Part shown: one piece after another, positions 1 through 8,161 of the stretch
Layout of the letters: each line of letters opens with the position of its first letter
Numbering within the stretch: position 1 is the first letter of the stretch
Assembly (NCBI RefSeq): GCF_900148495.1
Contig: NZ_FTRU01000008.1
Location: 1,116,001-1,180,000 of the forward strand
Source: Negativibacillus massiliensis
Lineage (GTDB): Bacteria; Bacillota; Clostridia; Oscillospirales; Ruminococcaceae
DNA length: 64,000 nt
Direction of reading: 5' to 3'
Notes under the pieces: model-generated
What the model saw: the letters and a program-made list of their open reading frames with translations, nothing else
The model's database searches: none
Told to the model about the DNA's origin: nothing
Translations under genes and position numbers: made by a program

Positions 1-696
1 TTCGCCGCCAACGTTAACACGGCAGCCGCCGCACATGCCAGTACCATCGATCATGATTGGGTTGAGGGATACGATGGTCTTGATTGCTTTTGGTCTGGTT
101 ACTTCAGAAACAAACTTCATCATTGGAACTGGACCGATTGCGATAACTGCATCGTACTCTCTGCCTTCATCGATCAGCTGCTGAAGTTTAACGGTTACAA
201 AACCTTTTTCTCCGTATGTGCCGTCATCGGTCATAACGTAGAGGTTGTCTGCAACTGCGCGCATTTCGTCCTCAATGATAACGATATCTTTGGAACGGAA
301 ACCAGCGATCATATCAACATGAGCGCCCATAGCATGCAGTGCTTTTGCCTGTGGGTATGCGATTGCACAACCTACACCACCGCCGATTACGCAGACATTT
401 TTGAGTCCTTCCAGATGGGTTGGGATTCCCAGAGGACCAACAACGTCCTGCAGGTATTCGCCTGCTTCCATAGCGCCAAGCATTTTGGTAGAACGACCAA
501 CCATCTGAACAATCAGAGTGATGGTACCTTTTTCTCTGTCATAATCTGCAACGGTCAGAGGAACGCGCTCGCCCTGTTCGTCGATGCGGAAGATAATAAA
601 CTGACCTGGGAGAACTTTTTTAGCAATAAACGGAGCTTCTACTTCTACGAGAACAACTGCTTCGTTTAACAGCTTTTTGTTTACGATTTTATACAC
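1..696 (-). CDS. nfnA: Ferredoxin-NADP+ reductase subunit alpha (NfnA/SudB-like), 3' end cut off
   Basis: This is the FAD/NAD-binding small subunit of the NADH-dependent ferredoxin:NADP+ oxidoreductase family, also annotated as sulfide dehydrogenase subunit. It transfers electrons between NAD(P)H and ferredoxin in the cytoplasm. Visible: a PyrK-like FAD motif RVPLTVAD at residues 44-51, a glycine-rich nucleotide motif VIGGGVG near residue 103, and the first two cysteines of the [2Fe-2S] site in MCGGCR (C222, C225). The window edge removes about the last 50 residues. I chose GTG at 694-696, nine bases after AGGTG; a TTG two codons upstream is possible but too close to that site. The large NfnB subunit usually follows and would lie outside the window. 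A stand-alone PyrK-type subunit is the main alternative; the sequence resembles NfnA more. Confidence 0.9.
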   Translation of the reverse strand, partial: MYKIVNKKLLNEAVVLVEVEAPFIAKKVLPGQFIIFRIDEQGERVPLTVADYDREKGTITLIVQMVGRSTKMLGAMEAGEYLQDVVGPLGIPTHLEGLKNVCVIGGGVGCAIAYPQAKALHAMGAHVDMIAGFRSKDIVIIEDEMRAVADNLYVMTDDGTYGEKGFVTVKLQQLIDEGREYDAVIAIGPVPMMKFVSEVTRPKAIKTIVSLNPIMIDGTGMCGGCRVNVGGE

Positions 697-1034
697 TTGC
701 AATCTCACCTCTCGAAAAATTTAGACCTATGCCAAACAGATGCTGTCCGTCCTTCTTCCCAAACTTCGGACAGTCCCTGTTCTGTTCATTGATCGTGCAT
801 TCCAAAGCATTCTTTTTCAATCAAACTGCTTTGTCCCCACTGAATAGTTTACCGTTATCTCGTTAATTTGTCAACGATAATATTATACAAAACGTTAAAA
901 ATTACACAAATTCTTTTTTCATAAGTTGTCTACCCACATTTTCATTTTGTTTTCTGCAAAAACTCTTTCCTGACTTTTTATGTTATATGTTATAATATCC
1001 TTATCTATTCTTTCCGGAAAGGGACTTATTTATC
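697..1034. other. Divergent intergenic region, promoters only
   Basis: This 338-base AT-rich stretch separates nfnA (minus) from the metallopeptidase-like gene (plus). Besides the nfnA promoter it has a TATAAT at 991-996 that could serve the plus-strand gene, without a good -35 element. I see no RNA gene or coding region in it. Confidence 0.6.
846..874 (-). promoter_or_regulatory. Sigma-A promoter for nfnA
   Basis: On the minus strand TTGACA (869-874) and TAAACT (846-851) are separated by 17 bases. The predicted leader to the nfnA start is about 140 bases and holds only a weak hairpin around 748-774. Confidence 0.7.
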
Positions 1035-2093
1035 ATGAAAGAACTTTATTCTAAAATATACCATAATCTTCAAAAAATTGATTTTGAATCAATCTGGCAC
1101 GGTTTTTCTCCCTGCGAGTTTGCTTTGTATGATGAGCACAAGGTTTATTTTTTCGATCGAACTCAGCCAGTTGATAACCGCTTTCTTGGCAATACTTCTA
1201 TTTTCTATGATGGAAAGCCGCTTGCAATCTGGAAGGTAACAAATCCAATGCTTCAGGACCCCATCCTGTTAACGGCAAAAATTGTGCATGAGATGTTTCA
1301 TTCTTTCCAGAAGGAACAGCACGAAGAAAGATTTCCAGATGATCTTATGATGCTTTCTTATCCAGACGATGCCGTTATTCATACGATACGGCAAGAGGAA
1401 AATAAACTGCTTGCCTCGATATTTCTCGAAAGCGATACCAGCAAAAAGGAAGCGATTCTCCAAAGCTTTATCCAGTTGCGAAAATATCGGGCAGAGAAAG
1501 AGACCAATATCATCAAGCAAGAGTTTTTGTCAGAAACAATTGAAGGAATGGCAGAATATGCCGGCTGTATGGCTTTAAAACAGCTCTCCCCTGACCATTA
1601 TCGCCAGGTCATTCAAAACAACATCAACATCTTGGCAGAACCTGCCCCTTTCTTCTTTGATATTCGAAAAATGAGTTACTATACCGGTTCTATGCTCTGC
1701 CTTGCCCTTTCGGAGACAGACACTTCCTTCTACCACGAAATTGGGAAGCAAAGCCTTTCTCTTTTTGAACTGATTTCGAAGGAAGTCCCTCCCAAATACA
1801 CTTCTATTCAGCCCTCCCCTATCTTGATCAGAATGCTGGAAGAAAGTCATCGTCAAAAGGAGGAAATCCTTTCTTCTTTTTTACATACCAATCCCAACTA
1901 TACCTCTATGCAGACATCCATCTGCGGCTATGATCCCATGAATATGTGGAAACTGGATGACTATCTTTTCTGCTCTCATTTCGTCCTTCTCGAGTGTGAT
2001 TCCGGGACAGAAAAGTTTTTAAAAGGTCCCGTTGCACTTTTGGTTTCAGATAGTTGCAACCATCAAATTAAAGGTTATTTTCAGAGACAATGA
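1035..2093 (+). CDS. HExxH metallopeptidase-like protein
   Basis: This 352-residue protein has no signal peptide, so it is probably cytoplasmic. It carries HEMFH (H85, E86, H89) and, about 80 residues later, ETIEGMAEYAG (E167), which has the spacing of a gluzincin-type zinc site where a downstream glutamate is the third ligand. The rest of the chain is not recognised. Peptidase activity is inferred from these motifs only; the substrate is unknown. It is a single-gene unit closed by a strong terminator. I do not recognise an orthologue by name. Confidence 0.75.
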   Translation: MKELYSKIYHNLQKIDFESIWHGFSPCEFALYDEHKVYFFDRTQPVDNRFLGNTSIFYDGKPLAIWKVTNPMLQDPILLTAKIVHEMFHSFQKEQHEERFPDDLMMLSYPDDAVIHTIRQEENKLLASIFLESDTSKKEAILQSFIQLRKYRAEKETNIIKQEFLSETIEGMAEYAGCMALKQLSPDHYRQVIQNNINILAEPAPFFFDIRKMSYYTGSMLCLALSETDTSFYHEIGKQSLSLFELISKEVPPKYTSIQPSPILIRMLEESHRQKEEILSSFLHTNPNYTSMQTSICGYDPMNMWKLDDYLFCSHFVLLECDSGTEKFLKGPVALLVSDSCNHQIKGYFQRQ

Positions 2094-2099
2094 TATGAA

Positions 2100-2131
2100 A
2101 AAAGGTCCGGAAAATTTCCGGACCTTTTTTG
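2100..2131. terminator. Bidirectional terminator
   Basis: AAAGGTCCGG and CCGGACCTTT form a perfect stem around an AAAATT loop, with a T run on both strands. It ends the metallopeptidase gene on plus and the amidase gene on minus, which stops right beside it. Confidence 0.9.
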
Positions 2132-5100
2132 TTACATAATTTCAATTCGATAGGTTGCGCTGTACATACCGTCTTCGGTTGTTGCTTTTACAGTAGAGAA
2201 TCCCGACTCAATTCCAGTAAAGACTCCCCGATTGTCAACCGAACCATACAGGCTTCCGCGGGTTACACTCCAGGTAACATCCTGTCCTGTTGCATTGGAC
2301 GGAGAGAACACAACCTCCAGCTGAATGCTCTTGCCGGCATCCACATAGTTGCGGCTGGAACGGATTTTAATGGAAGTAGTCGGAACAAATCCCGAGCTGG
2401 ACTCCAGTCCGCTGTTCTCTTGGTAGATGTTTTCATTCGTGCTTGTATTGGAAGTAGAAGTTGAACTGGACACAGATCTGCTGCTTCCGCCGGTAACATT
2501 TACCTCAATGCTTCCGCCCTGATCTCCTGCTACCACAGTGATTCGGCAGGTTCCTGCTCCAACTGCAGTTACAACACCGTTCTTATCGATGGTTGCAACA
2601 TATTTATCGCTGGTGGTGTATTTCTTCTGCACCGAGGTATCACCAGTAATTCGGATTCCCAGTTCCTTTTCGTCTCCAACCTTCATGTCGAGCTTCTTGT
2701 CTTCCGGATCGGTAAAGGTAATATATTTTACCGTTCCGGTTTTGTTTCCATCCGAAACGACTGTTTCACTGACCGGACCGGATGGTCTGGAAGAAGTGTT
2801 GCTGGAGGAACTGCTGGAACTGCTGCTCGAAGAAGAACTGCTGGACGAACTTGTGGAAGTATTCTTGCTGCTTCCTGTAACGGTTACATCGATGCTTCCG
2901 CCCTGATCTCCCGCTACTACGGTAATTCGGCAGGTTCCTGCTCCAACGGCAGTTACAACACCATCTTTATCGATGGTCGCAACATTTTTATCGCTGGTGG
3001 TATACTTTCTCTGTACCGAGCTGTCTCCACTGATCTTGATTCCCAGTTTCTTCTCATCTCCGGCTTTCATGTTGAGCTTCTTGTTTTCTGGATCAGTGAA
3101 AATAATATATTTTACTGTTCCGGTGGTATTTCCTTCCACAACAACAGTCTCGCTGACCGGAGTGGATGGTTTGCTTTCCGAAGAGCTGGAAGAAGAACTA
3201 CTGGACGTGCTGGAACTGCTGGAAAAACTTTCTGTACTGCTGGAGCTGGAAGAAGAGCTTCCCGAAGTTCCGCCTTCTACTGCGCAAGATGGACCGTTCG
3301 ACGCATTCAAAGTGCTTCCTGTGCTCTGAGTGCCGGTTCTTCCTGCATACTCAGCGCCAGCACTTTCCAGATAGCTTTCTACTGCGTCAGCAACTGCCTG
3401 TCCTACTTTTTCCTGATAGGAATCTTGTTTCATCTTGTCGTAATCACTGCTGTTTGTCAGGAAGCCAACCTCGCTGAGGATGCTGACAAACTGCGGATCG
3501 CGGTTTACATAGAAAACGTCATATTTTGCGCCGCGGTCGTTGGTCGAAAGTCCCTTGGATGTTGCACTGGACATCTTTGCCGCAAGTGTCTTAGAGAACG
3601 GATAGAAATAATAGCATTCCGAACCGTAAGCGCTCTTATTGGTTTCTGAAGAGTTGGTGTGGATACACAGATACAAAGAAGAATCAAAGTTCTTTGCCTG
3701 TGCTAGACGGCTGTCCAGAGAGGTTGTTGTCTCGTAAGTTTGCAGCAGATTTACCTCTGCACCCTTTGCTTCCAATGCAGAAGCAATCTCTTTGGAAAGT
3801 TCCCAGTTAATCTTTTTCTCTGGCCAGTTTGGATCGATATCGTCCGCTACACCAGGGTCGGAACCGCCGTGTCCCGGGTCAACCGTGATGCGGGCACCCT
3901 TGATGCCGGTTGGATTGTTAAAGCGCAGAACGATATTTCCATTTTCATGGTAACCCTTATAACCGAGGAAACCGTTGTCATCCAACAGTTCCAGTTCCAA
4001 GGTGGAATCATTCCAGGTTGCGCTGGAGAACAGCGGGTTTTTACTCAGCTGCAAATCTCCCGGTGTGCTGGTGGTGTTCTGGAACTCAAACTTGATCTTA
4101 CCGGTCGAATAATCCGGCAGATAGGAAACCGGATAGTCCGATTTGAGGATCACATAGGTAAACTCACTGTTTGCCTTTACGGTCATATCAGTAATTTTAT
4201 TATTCTTGATCGAAACTCCACTGGTAACAGCTTCCACATCATCGCAGTAAACACGTCTGCCGGATGCAAGCTTATAATAGTAACGATAGGTGCTTCCATC
4301 CTTGATGCTTACCTTGTCACCGACCACATAATCCATTGTTCCATAAGGCATTGGATAACATTTTGTATCCGGATAGATGGTATTTTTATTTACCGGGAAG
4401 GTCAGTGCCTGTTCCGAAACCACCTGAACCAAGGTTCCGTCACTGATCTTTTTGGTACTGGAGGTAGAAAGCTGTGGTTTCTGGTAGTTCAGGACTGTAG
4501 CATCACTGCTTCCGTAAGAACCATTATTGGAGGAGCTACTGGAAGAACTCGAGGAATTGCTGGAAGAACTGCTCGAGGAACTTCCTCCCTGATACAGGAT
4601 TTTTGCACCGGTCAGAGAATTGGTCTCTCCATTCTTGGATGCAGTTACGGTAATATTTCCCATATTGGAGGAAGCAGTAAGATTGGATACACGATATTCG
4701 CCTACATACTTACTGCATCCGTATACACCGGAATTCTGGCTTGTTTCTTCCAATGCGATCATCTGTCCGTTGACCGTTGCAGTAACATCTGCACCCGGTA
4801 CCGCAATTGCGACAATCTCAATGGTATCTCCATCCGCTACGCTTCTGGTTCCCACTGGGTCCATATCGATCAGGACATTTCCGCTCGCATACTGGTCAGC
4901 ACGCTCACTGTATGTACCAGACTGAACATTATTCTCTGTTTCTGCATCAGCATTTGCTTGCGCAGTCAAAACATCCTGGGTTTCTTCTGTATCACTGCTT
5001 TGGGTCTGTTCTGCAGCGTCTGCTTCTTTTTGTACCTGCGCTGTCTGAAGCTCCTGTTGCTCTGTCTGTTCTGACTCAGAGGTATTGCCAGATTCTGCCC

Positions 5101-6382
5101 ATGCTTCTTTCAGATAATAGGTAGTGTAGTTTGGATCTCTGAGCAAGGTTTCCAGCGAATTAAATACACTGCCGGAAAAAGCCGATTCCTCTGATGCAAT
5201 CTTCCACTGATTGGCAAGTTCATCGTTTGCACCCCAACCATTTTCCCAGACACCTGCTTTGGAGGATGCATGACCCATATAAGCGGTCATGCCACACTGG
5301 GTAAACAGATCGTTCCACCAGTCAGCCACTGTCTGGAATGGAACAGAATCACTGGAGATCGCTCCATAATTTTTAACTACAACAAAATCACAGATTCCCT
5401 CTTCAATCATCGCTTTGGTATCTGCGTGATGTGCTCCCAGAGAAGTCTGGGTATAGTTTAAGGAGATACCGTCCTCCCGTTCCTGTGTTGTTGCCCAAAC
5501 CGGATTAACTGCCAGACCTACTGGAAGAGAAGCATTTGTTTGGCGAATGGTCTCTACCGCATTTTCAACCAGAATCTGAGTATTCTGGGTCATATAAGTA
5601 TCCAGGCTGACATTCTCTCCTGAACGGGTAAATTCATCGTAGCTGTTTTCTGTTTCCGGATTAAGATATCCTTCTAACAGAATACCATCCAGCTTTGTTT
5701 CGGATGCAAGCTCTGCGATCTGCTTTGCACTCTGATCGAGAGTTTCTGCATTGACAGAACGCATATACTGCATGCTGCCATCCCCTGCAACAAAAGAAAG
5801 GTCATATATGCCATAAAGCTGCATACCTGCTTCATGAACAGCATCGGAAAGACTTCCCAACACATCAAAGGAAACCATTGGGCAGGAAGAATTCCAGAGA
5901 GTACCGTACGCATTTTCCAGATTGACAAACAAGGTGTCCAACCCCATCTCGGAAGCGGACTGTACCATATCCTCAATTTCCTGGACTGCCTGTTCCTCAT
6001 TGACTTCCACAGTAACAGTTTGTGTCTGCGCGTTCTGTGCTTCTCCAGACAAACGCTGTTCTGCGGCTTCAATTGCTCCGGAAAGCTCGGTCAAAAACTC
6101 TCTTCCCGGCTCAATCTGTGCACCCTTCATATCCTGTGGAAGAGAAAAGCTGGATGCCGCAGCATCCGCAGTCATCAGTTTTGCTTCTGCTACCTGCGCC
6201 TGCTGTTCTTCTTCCTGCTCCTGTTTGATTTCGGTCATCGCCTGTGCGACTTTCTGCTCTTTTTGCTGCTGTGCCACTGTTTGTCTGAAGATAACAACTG
6301 CAAAGATCGCGATAATCGTGATTACTGCCATCACACCTGCTAAAGGTCCGATGATTGATTTTTCTTTACTGTTTCTTGTCAC
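2132..6382 (-). CDS. Membrane-anchored N-acetylmuramoyl-L-alanine amidase with degenerate GHL10-like barrel and Big_2 repeats
   Basis: This 1416-residue cell-surface protein probably cleaves the peptide stem from peptidoglycan. In order: one membrane segment (about 10-32), a Gln/Glu-rich stretch, a GHL10-like TIM barrel (about 110-430), a Gln/Glu-rich linker, poly-Ser linkers, and an Amidase_3 domain (about 825-1015). The amidase shows the zinc and catalytic motifs DPGHGG (near 835), the KINWEL glutamate, CIHTN and SEVGF. More poly-Ser follows, then three Big_2-like domains (about 1080-1168, 1206-1298, 1332-1416), the first two nearly duplicated. In the barrel the expected DGIHFDDY of the family reads DGILLEGY, so that domain may bind rather than cut. 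Start is GTG nine bases after AGGAGG. The GHL10 lipoprotein gene lies 51 bases upstream with no terminator between, so the two are probably cotranscribed. Confidence 0.88.
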   Translation of the reverse strand: MTRNSKEKSIIGPLAGVMAVITIIAIFAVVIFRQTVAQQQKEQKVAQAMTEIKQEQEEEQQAQVAEAKLMTADAAASSFSLPQDMKGAQIEPGREFLTELSGAIEAAEQRLSGEAQNAQTQTVTVEVNEEQAVQEIEDMVQSASEMGLDTLFVNLENAYGTLWNSSCPMVSFDVLGSLSDAVHEAGMQLYGIYDLSFVAGDGSMQYMRSVNAETLDQSAKQIAELASETKLDGILLEGYLNPETENSYDEFTRSGENVSLDTYMTQNTQILVENAVETIRQTNASLPVGLAVNPVWATTQEREDGISLNYTQTSLGAHHADTKAMIEEGICDFVVVKNYGAISSDSVPFQTVADWWNDLFTQCGMTAYMGHASSKAGVWENGWGANDELANQWKIASEESAFSGSVFNSLETLLRDPNYTTYYLKEAWAESGNTSESEQTEQQELQTAQVQKEADAAEQTQSSDTEETQDVLTAQANADAETENNVQSGTYSERADQYASGNVLIDMDPVGTRSVADGDTIEIVAIAVPGADVTATVNGQMIALEETSQNSGVYGCSKYVGEYRVSNLTASSNMGNITVTASKNGETNSLTGAKILYQGGSSSSSSSSNSSSSSSSSSNNGSYGSSDATVLNYQKPQLSTSSTKKISDGTLVQVVSEQALTFPVNKNTIYPDTKCYPMPYGTMDYVVGDKVSIKDGSTYRYYYKLASGRRVYCDDVEAVTSGVSIKNNKITDMTVKANSEFTYVILKSDYPVSYLPDYSTGKIKFEFQNTTSTPGDLQLSKNPLFSSATWNDSTLELELLDDNGFLGYKGYHENGNIVLRFNNPTGIKGARITVDPGHGGSDPGVADDIDPNWPEKKINWELSKEIASALEAKGAEVNLLQTYETTTSLDSRLAQAKNFDSSLYLCIHTNSSETNKSAYGSECYYFYPFSKTLAAKMSSATSKGLSTNDRGAKYDVFYVNRDPQFVSILSEVGFLTNSSDYDKMKQDSYQEKVGQAVADAVESYLESAGAEYAGRTGTQSTGSTLNASNGPSCAVEGGTSGSSSSSSSSTESFSSSSSTSSSSSSSSSESKPSTPVSETVVVEGNTTGTVKYIIFTDPENKKLNMKAGDEKKLGIKISGDSSVQRKYTTSDKNVATIDKDGVVTAVGAGTCRITVVAGDQGGSIDVTVTGSSKNTSTSSSSSSSSSSSSSSSSSNTSSRPSGPVSETVVSDGNKTGTVKYITFTDPEDKKLDMKVGDEKELGIRITGDTSVQKKYTTSDKYVATIDKNGVVTAVGAGTCRITVVAGDQGGSIEVNVTGGSSRSVSSSTSTSNTSTNENIYQENSGLESSSGFVPTTSIKIRSSRNYVDAGKSIQLEVVFSPSNATGQDVTWSVTRGSLYGSVDNRGVFTGIESGFSTVKATTEDGMYSATYRIEIM

Positions 6383-6433
6383 AGTTTCCGGCCTCCTGTC
6401 TACGTCCTTGGTTGTTTTTCGTCCTTTCGGCCG

Positions 6434-7792
6434 TTACAAAACATCTTTAAGGTTTTCAAGCTCCTGCTTTACGTCCGATTTTACATCCGACTGCGGTTTA
6501 AATACCGAGTCATAACGGAACAGCGAGAATCCCTGGTAATGCTCCTCTTCCCTTGCTGTTTCAACCATGCGTGCCAGAAGGTCATCGTTGTTTGCCCACT
6601 CCCATTTGCCGTTTCCTGCAAAGGTGTCTTCCAGTCCGATTTTATACGGAGCCAGACCAACATAGAGTTTGACATCATTCTGAATCAGATCATTCCATGC
6701 TTCTACCGTTTCTTCATAAGGACATGCGCTGTTCTGGAATCCAAAATAAATCTGTGGACAAATATAATCGATGTATCCGTCCTCAGTCAGCCACTCTTTT
6801 ACATCGATGAACTGGTTGTTATAGTTGTTGTCCATATTTCCCTGTGGGCTGATTCCAAATACGATGTCCTCGTCTTCTGCCTTAATCACAGAGTATACCT
6901 TGCGAATCAGACTGTTGACGTTTTCTCTTCTCCACTGTGCCAGGCTGAGTTTTCCGCCATTTTTCTGATAAGCCTGATAGTCTTTTGCATCGAATGCAGT
7001 ATCGGTGGTTGGATAGAAATAATCATCAAAATGGATTCCGTCCACATCATAGTTCTCTACGATTTCCTGTACGCCGTCTGCAATCAGTTTCTGCGCTTCT
7101 TCACTTGCAGGATTATAGGAGGTTGCTCCGTTATATTTGATCGCATCCCCTGTTTTGAGCATTGCATGGACCGGGTTTTCTGCGCTCAGTTCCTGATTGG
7201 TCGCACTGTTGCGCACTCTGTAAGGATTTACCCAAGCTTCCAGTCTCAAGCCCTTCTTATGAGCCTGTTCCACCATGATTTCCAGTGGATCAAAGCCTGG
7301 ATCTTTTCCCTCTGTTCCTGCTGCAAGATAGGACCATGGGAAAATATCCGATTCGTACAATGCATCCCCAAACGGTCTTACCTGCGCAATTACAGTATTT
7401 AAGCCCAAAGCCTTGATGTTATCAAAAGCTTCACTGATATTTTTGGTAAACTGCTCTTCTCCCACGCTCTTATCGCCGGTGGTCAGCAGCATTGGTTTTA
7501 AATCAAGATAAGAAAGCCAGATTGCCTTTACTTCTTCCGGATCTTCCTTTTTCACTTCAGAGGAAGTACGGCTGTTTCCAAGATTTTTTACAGTAACTGG
7601 TGTTAACAGATCACCCGATGCAGATGGGTTTTCCATCACATAACCTTCCTGGGGGTCCTTTGCATTGTCCACGACCCAAAGCTGTGGCTGAGCCTCTGCC
7701 GAGGTCTCATCCTTCTGTGTGGTGCATCCAACAGCCGAAAAAGCCAGCACCAGCGCCATTGCCAGCGCTAAAGTTTTTCCATAATGTACCAT
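6434..7792 (-). CDS. GHL10-family glycoside hydrolase lipoprotein (DUF187/YngK-like)
   Basis: This 452-residue lipoprotein is a family-10-like glycosyl hydrolase acting outside the membrane, probably on a cell-wall or surface polysaccharide; the exact substrate is unknown. A signal peptide ends in a lipobox AVGC with Cys at residue 23. The TIM barrel is intact: it has AIWLSYLD, the strand ending WVNPYRVR, and DGIHFDDYFYP with the paired acidic residues of the family. I start at ATG 7790-7792, nine bases after AGGAGA; an in-frame ATG 23 codons upstream would spoil the signal peptide. It is the first gene of a two-gene unit with the amidase, whose degenerate barrel resembles this one. Confidence 0.87.
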   Translation of the reverse strand: MVHYGKTLALAMALVLAFSAVGCTTQKDETSAEAQPQLWVVDNAKDPQEGYVMENPSASGDLLTPVTVKNLGNSRTSSEVKKEDPEEVKAIWLSYLDLKPMLLTTGDKSVGEEQFTKNISEAFDNIKALGLNTVIAQVRPFGDALYESDIFPWSYLAAGTEGKDPGFDPLEIMVEQAHKKGLRLEAWVNPYRVRNSATNQELSAENPVHAMLKTGDAIKYNGATSYNPASEEAQKLIADGVQEIVENYDVDGIHFDDYFYPTTDTAFDAKDYQAYQKNGGKLSLAQWRRENVNSLIRKVYSVIKAEDEDIVFGISPQGNMDNNYNNQFIDVKEWLTEDGYIDYICPQIYFGFQNSACPYEETVEAWNDLIQNDVKLYVGLAPYKIGLEDTFAGNGKWEWANNDDLLARMVETAREEEHYQGFSLFRYDSVFKPQSDVKSDVKQELENLKDVL

Positions 7793-8161
7793 GTATTCAT
7801 CTCTCCTAACCATATTTTCATCGACATGGTTTTCCTTACAAGCAGTATATGCCGTCTGCAAGATTTTCCATTCGCCAATCGAGTGTCATTCCTAAAAATG
7901 TCATAAAAATAATCAAAACTATTCATGATTTATGATATCACAATTTTTAAAAAATGACAAATTGTTTCAAAACAATTTCCAAAATGTTTTCATTTTCCGT
8001 AACTTGTCGTACAAAAAAGAAGGCCGTAACATTTTATACAAAAAAATATTACTATTTGATATAGTGTCGTTTGATTGAAAAAATCATGCATCTTTTTTCT
8101 TTTGCGGGCAGAAAAAAAGAGAGGGCGTTTGCCCTCTCTTTTTATGCAGAATGCCTTAAAA
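7793..8161. other. Intergenic region: promoter and upstream terminator
   Basis: This 369-base stretch holds the terminator of the large lipoprotein gene (8113-8145) and a candidate minus-strand promoter, TTGTCA (7955-7960) and TATCAT (7932-7937) with 17 bases between, for the GHL10 gene. The rest is AT-rich and shows no gene. Confidence 0.55.
8113..8145 (-). terminator. Rho-independent terminator of the Ig-repeat lipoprotein gene
   Basis: AGAGAGGGC and GCCCTCTCT form a perfect stem with a four-base loop and T runs on both strands, directly downstream of the gene ending at 8162. Confidence 0.9.

Noticed and set aside
2440-4600. Repeated short units that look CRISPR-like at first glance.
   Set aside because: They encode poly-Ser linkers in frame (TCC/AGC repeats) and lack spacers of uniform length.
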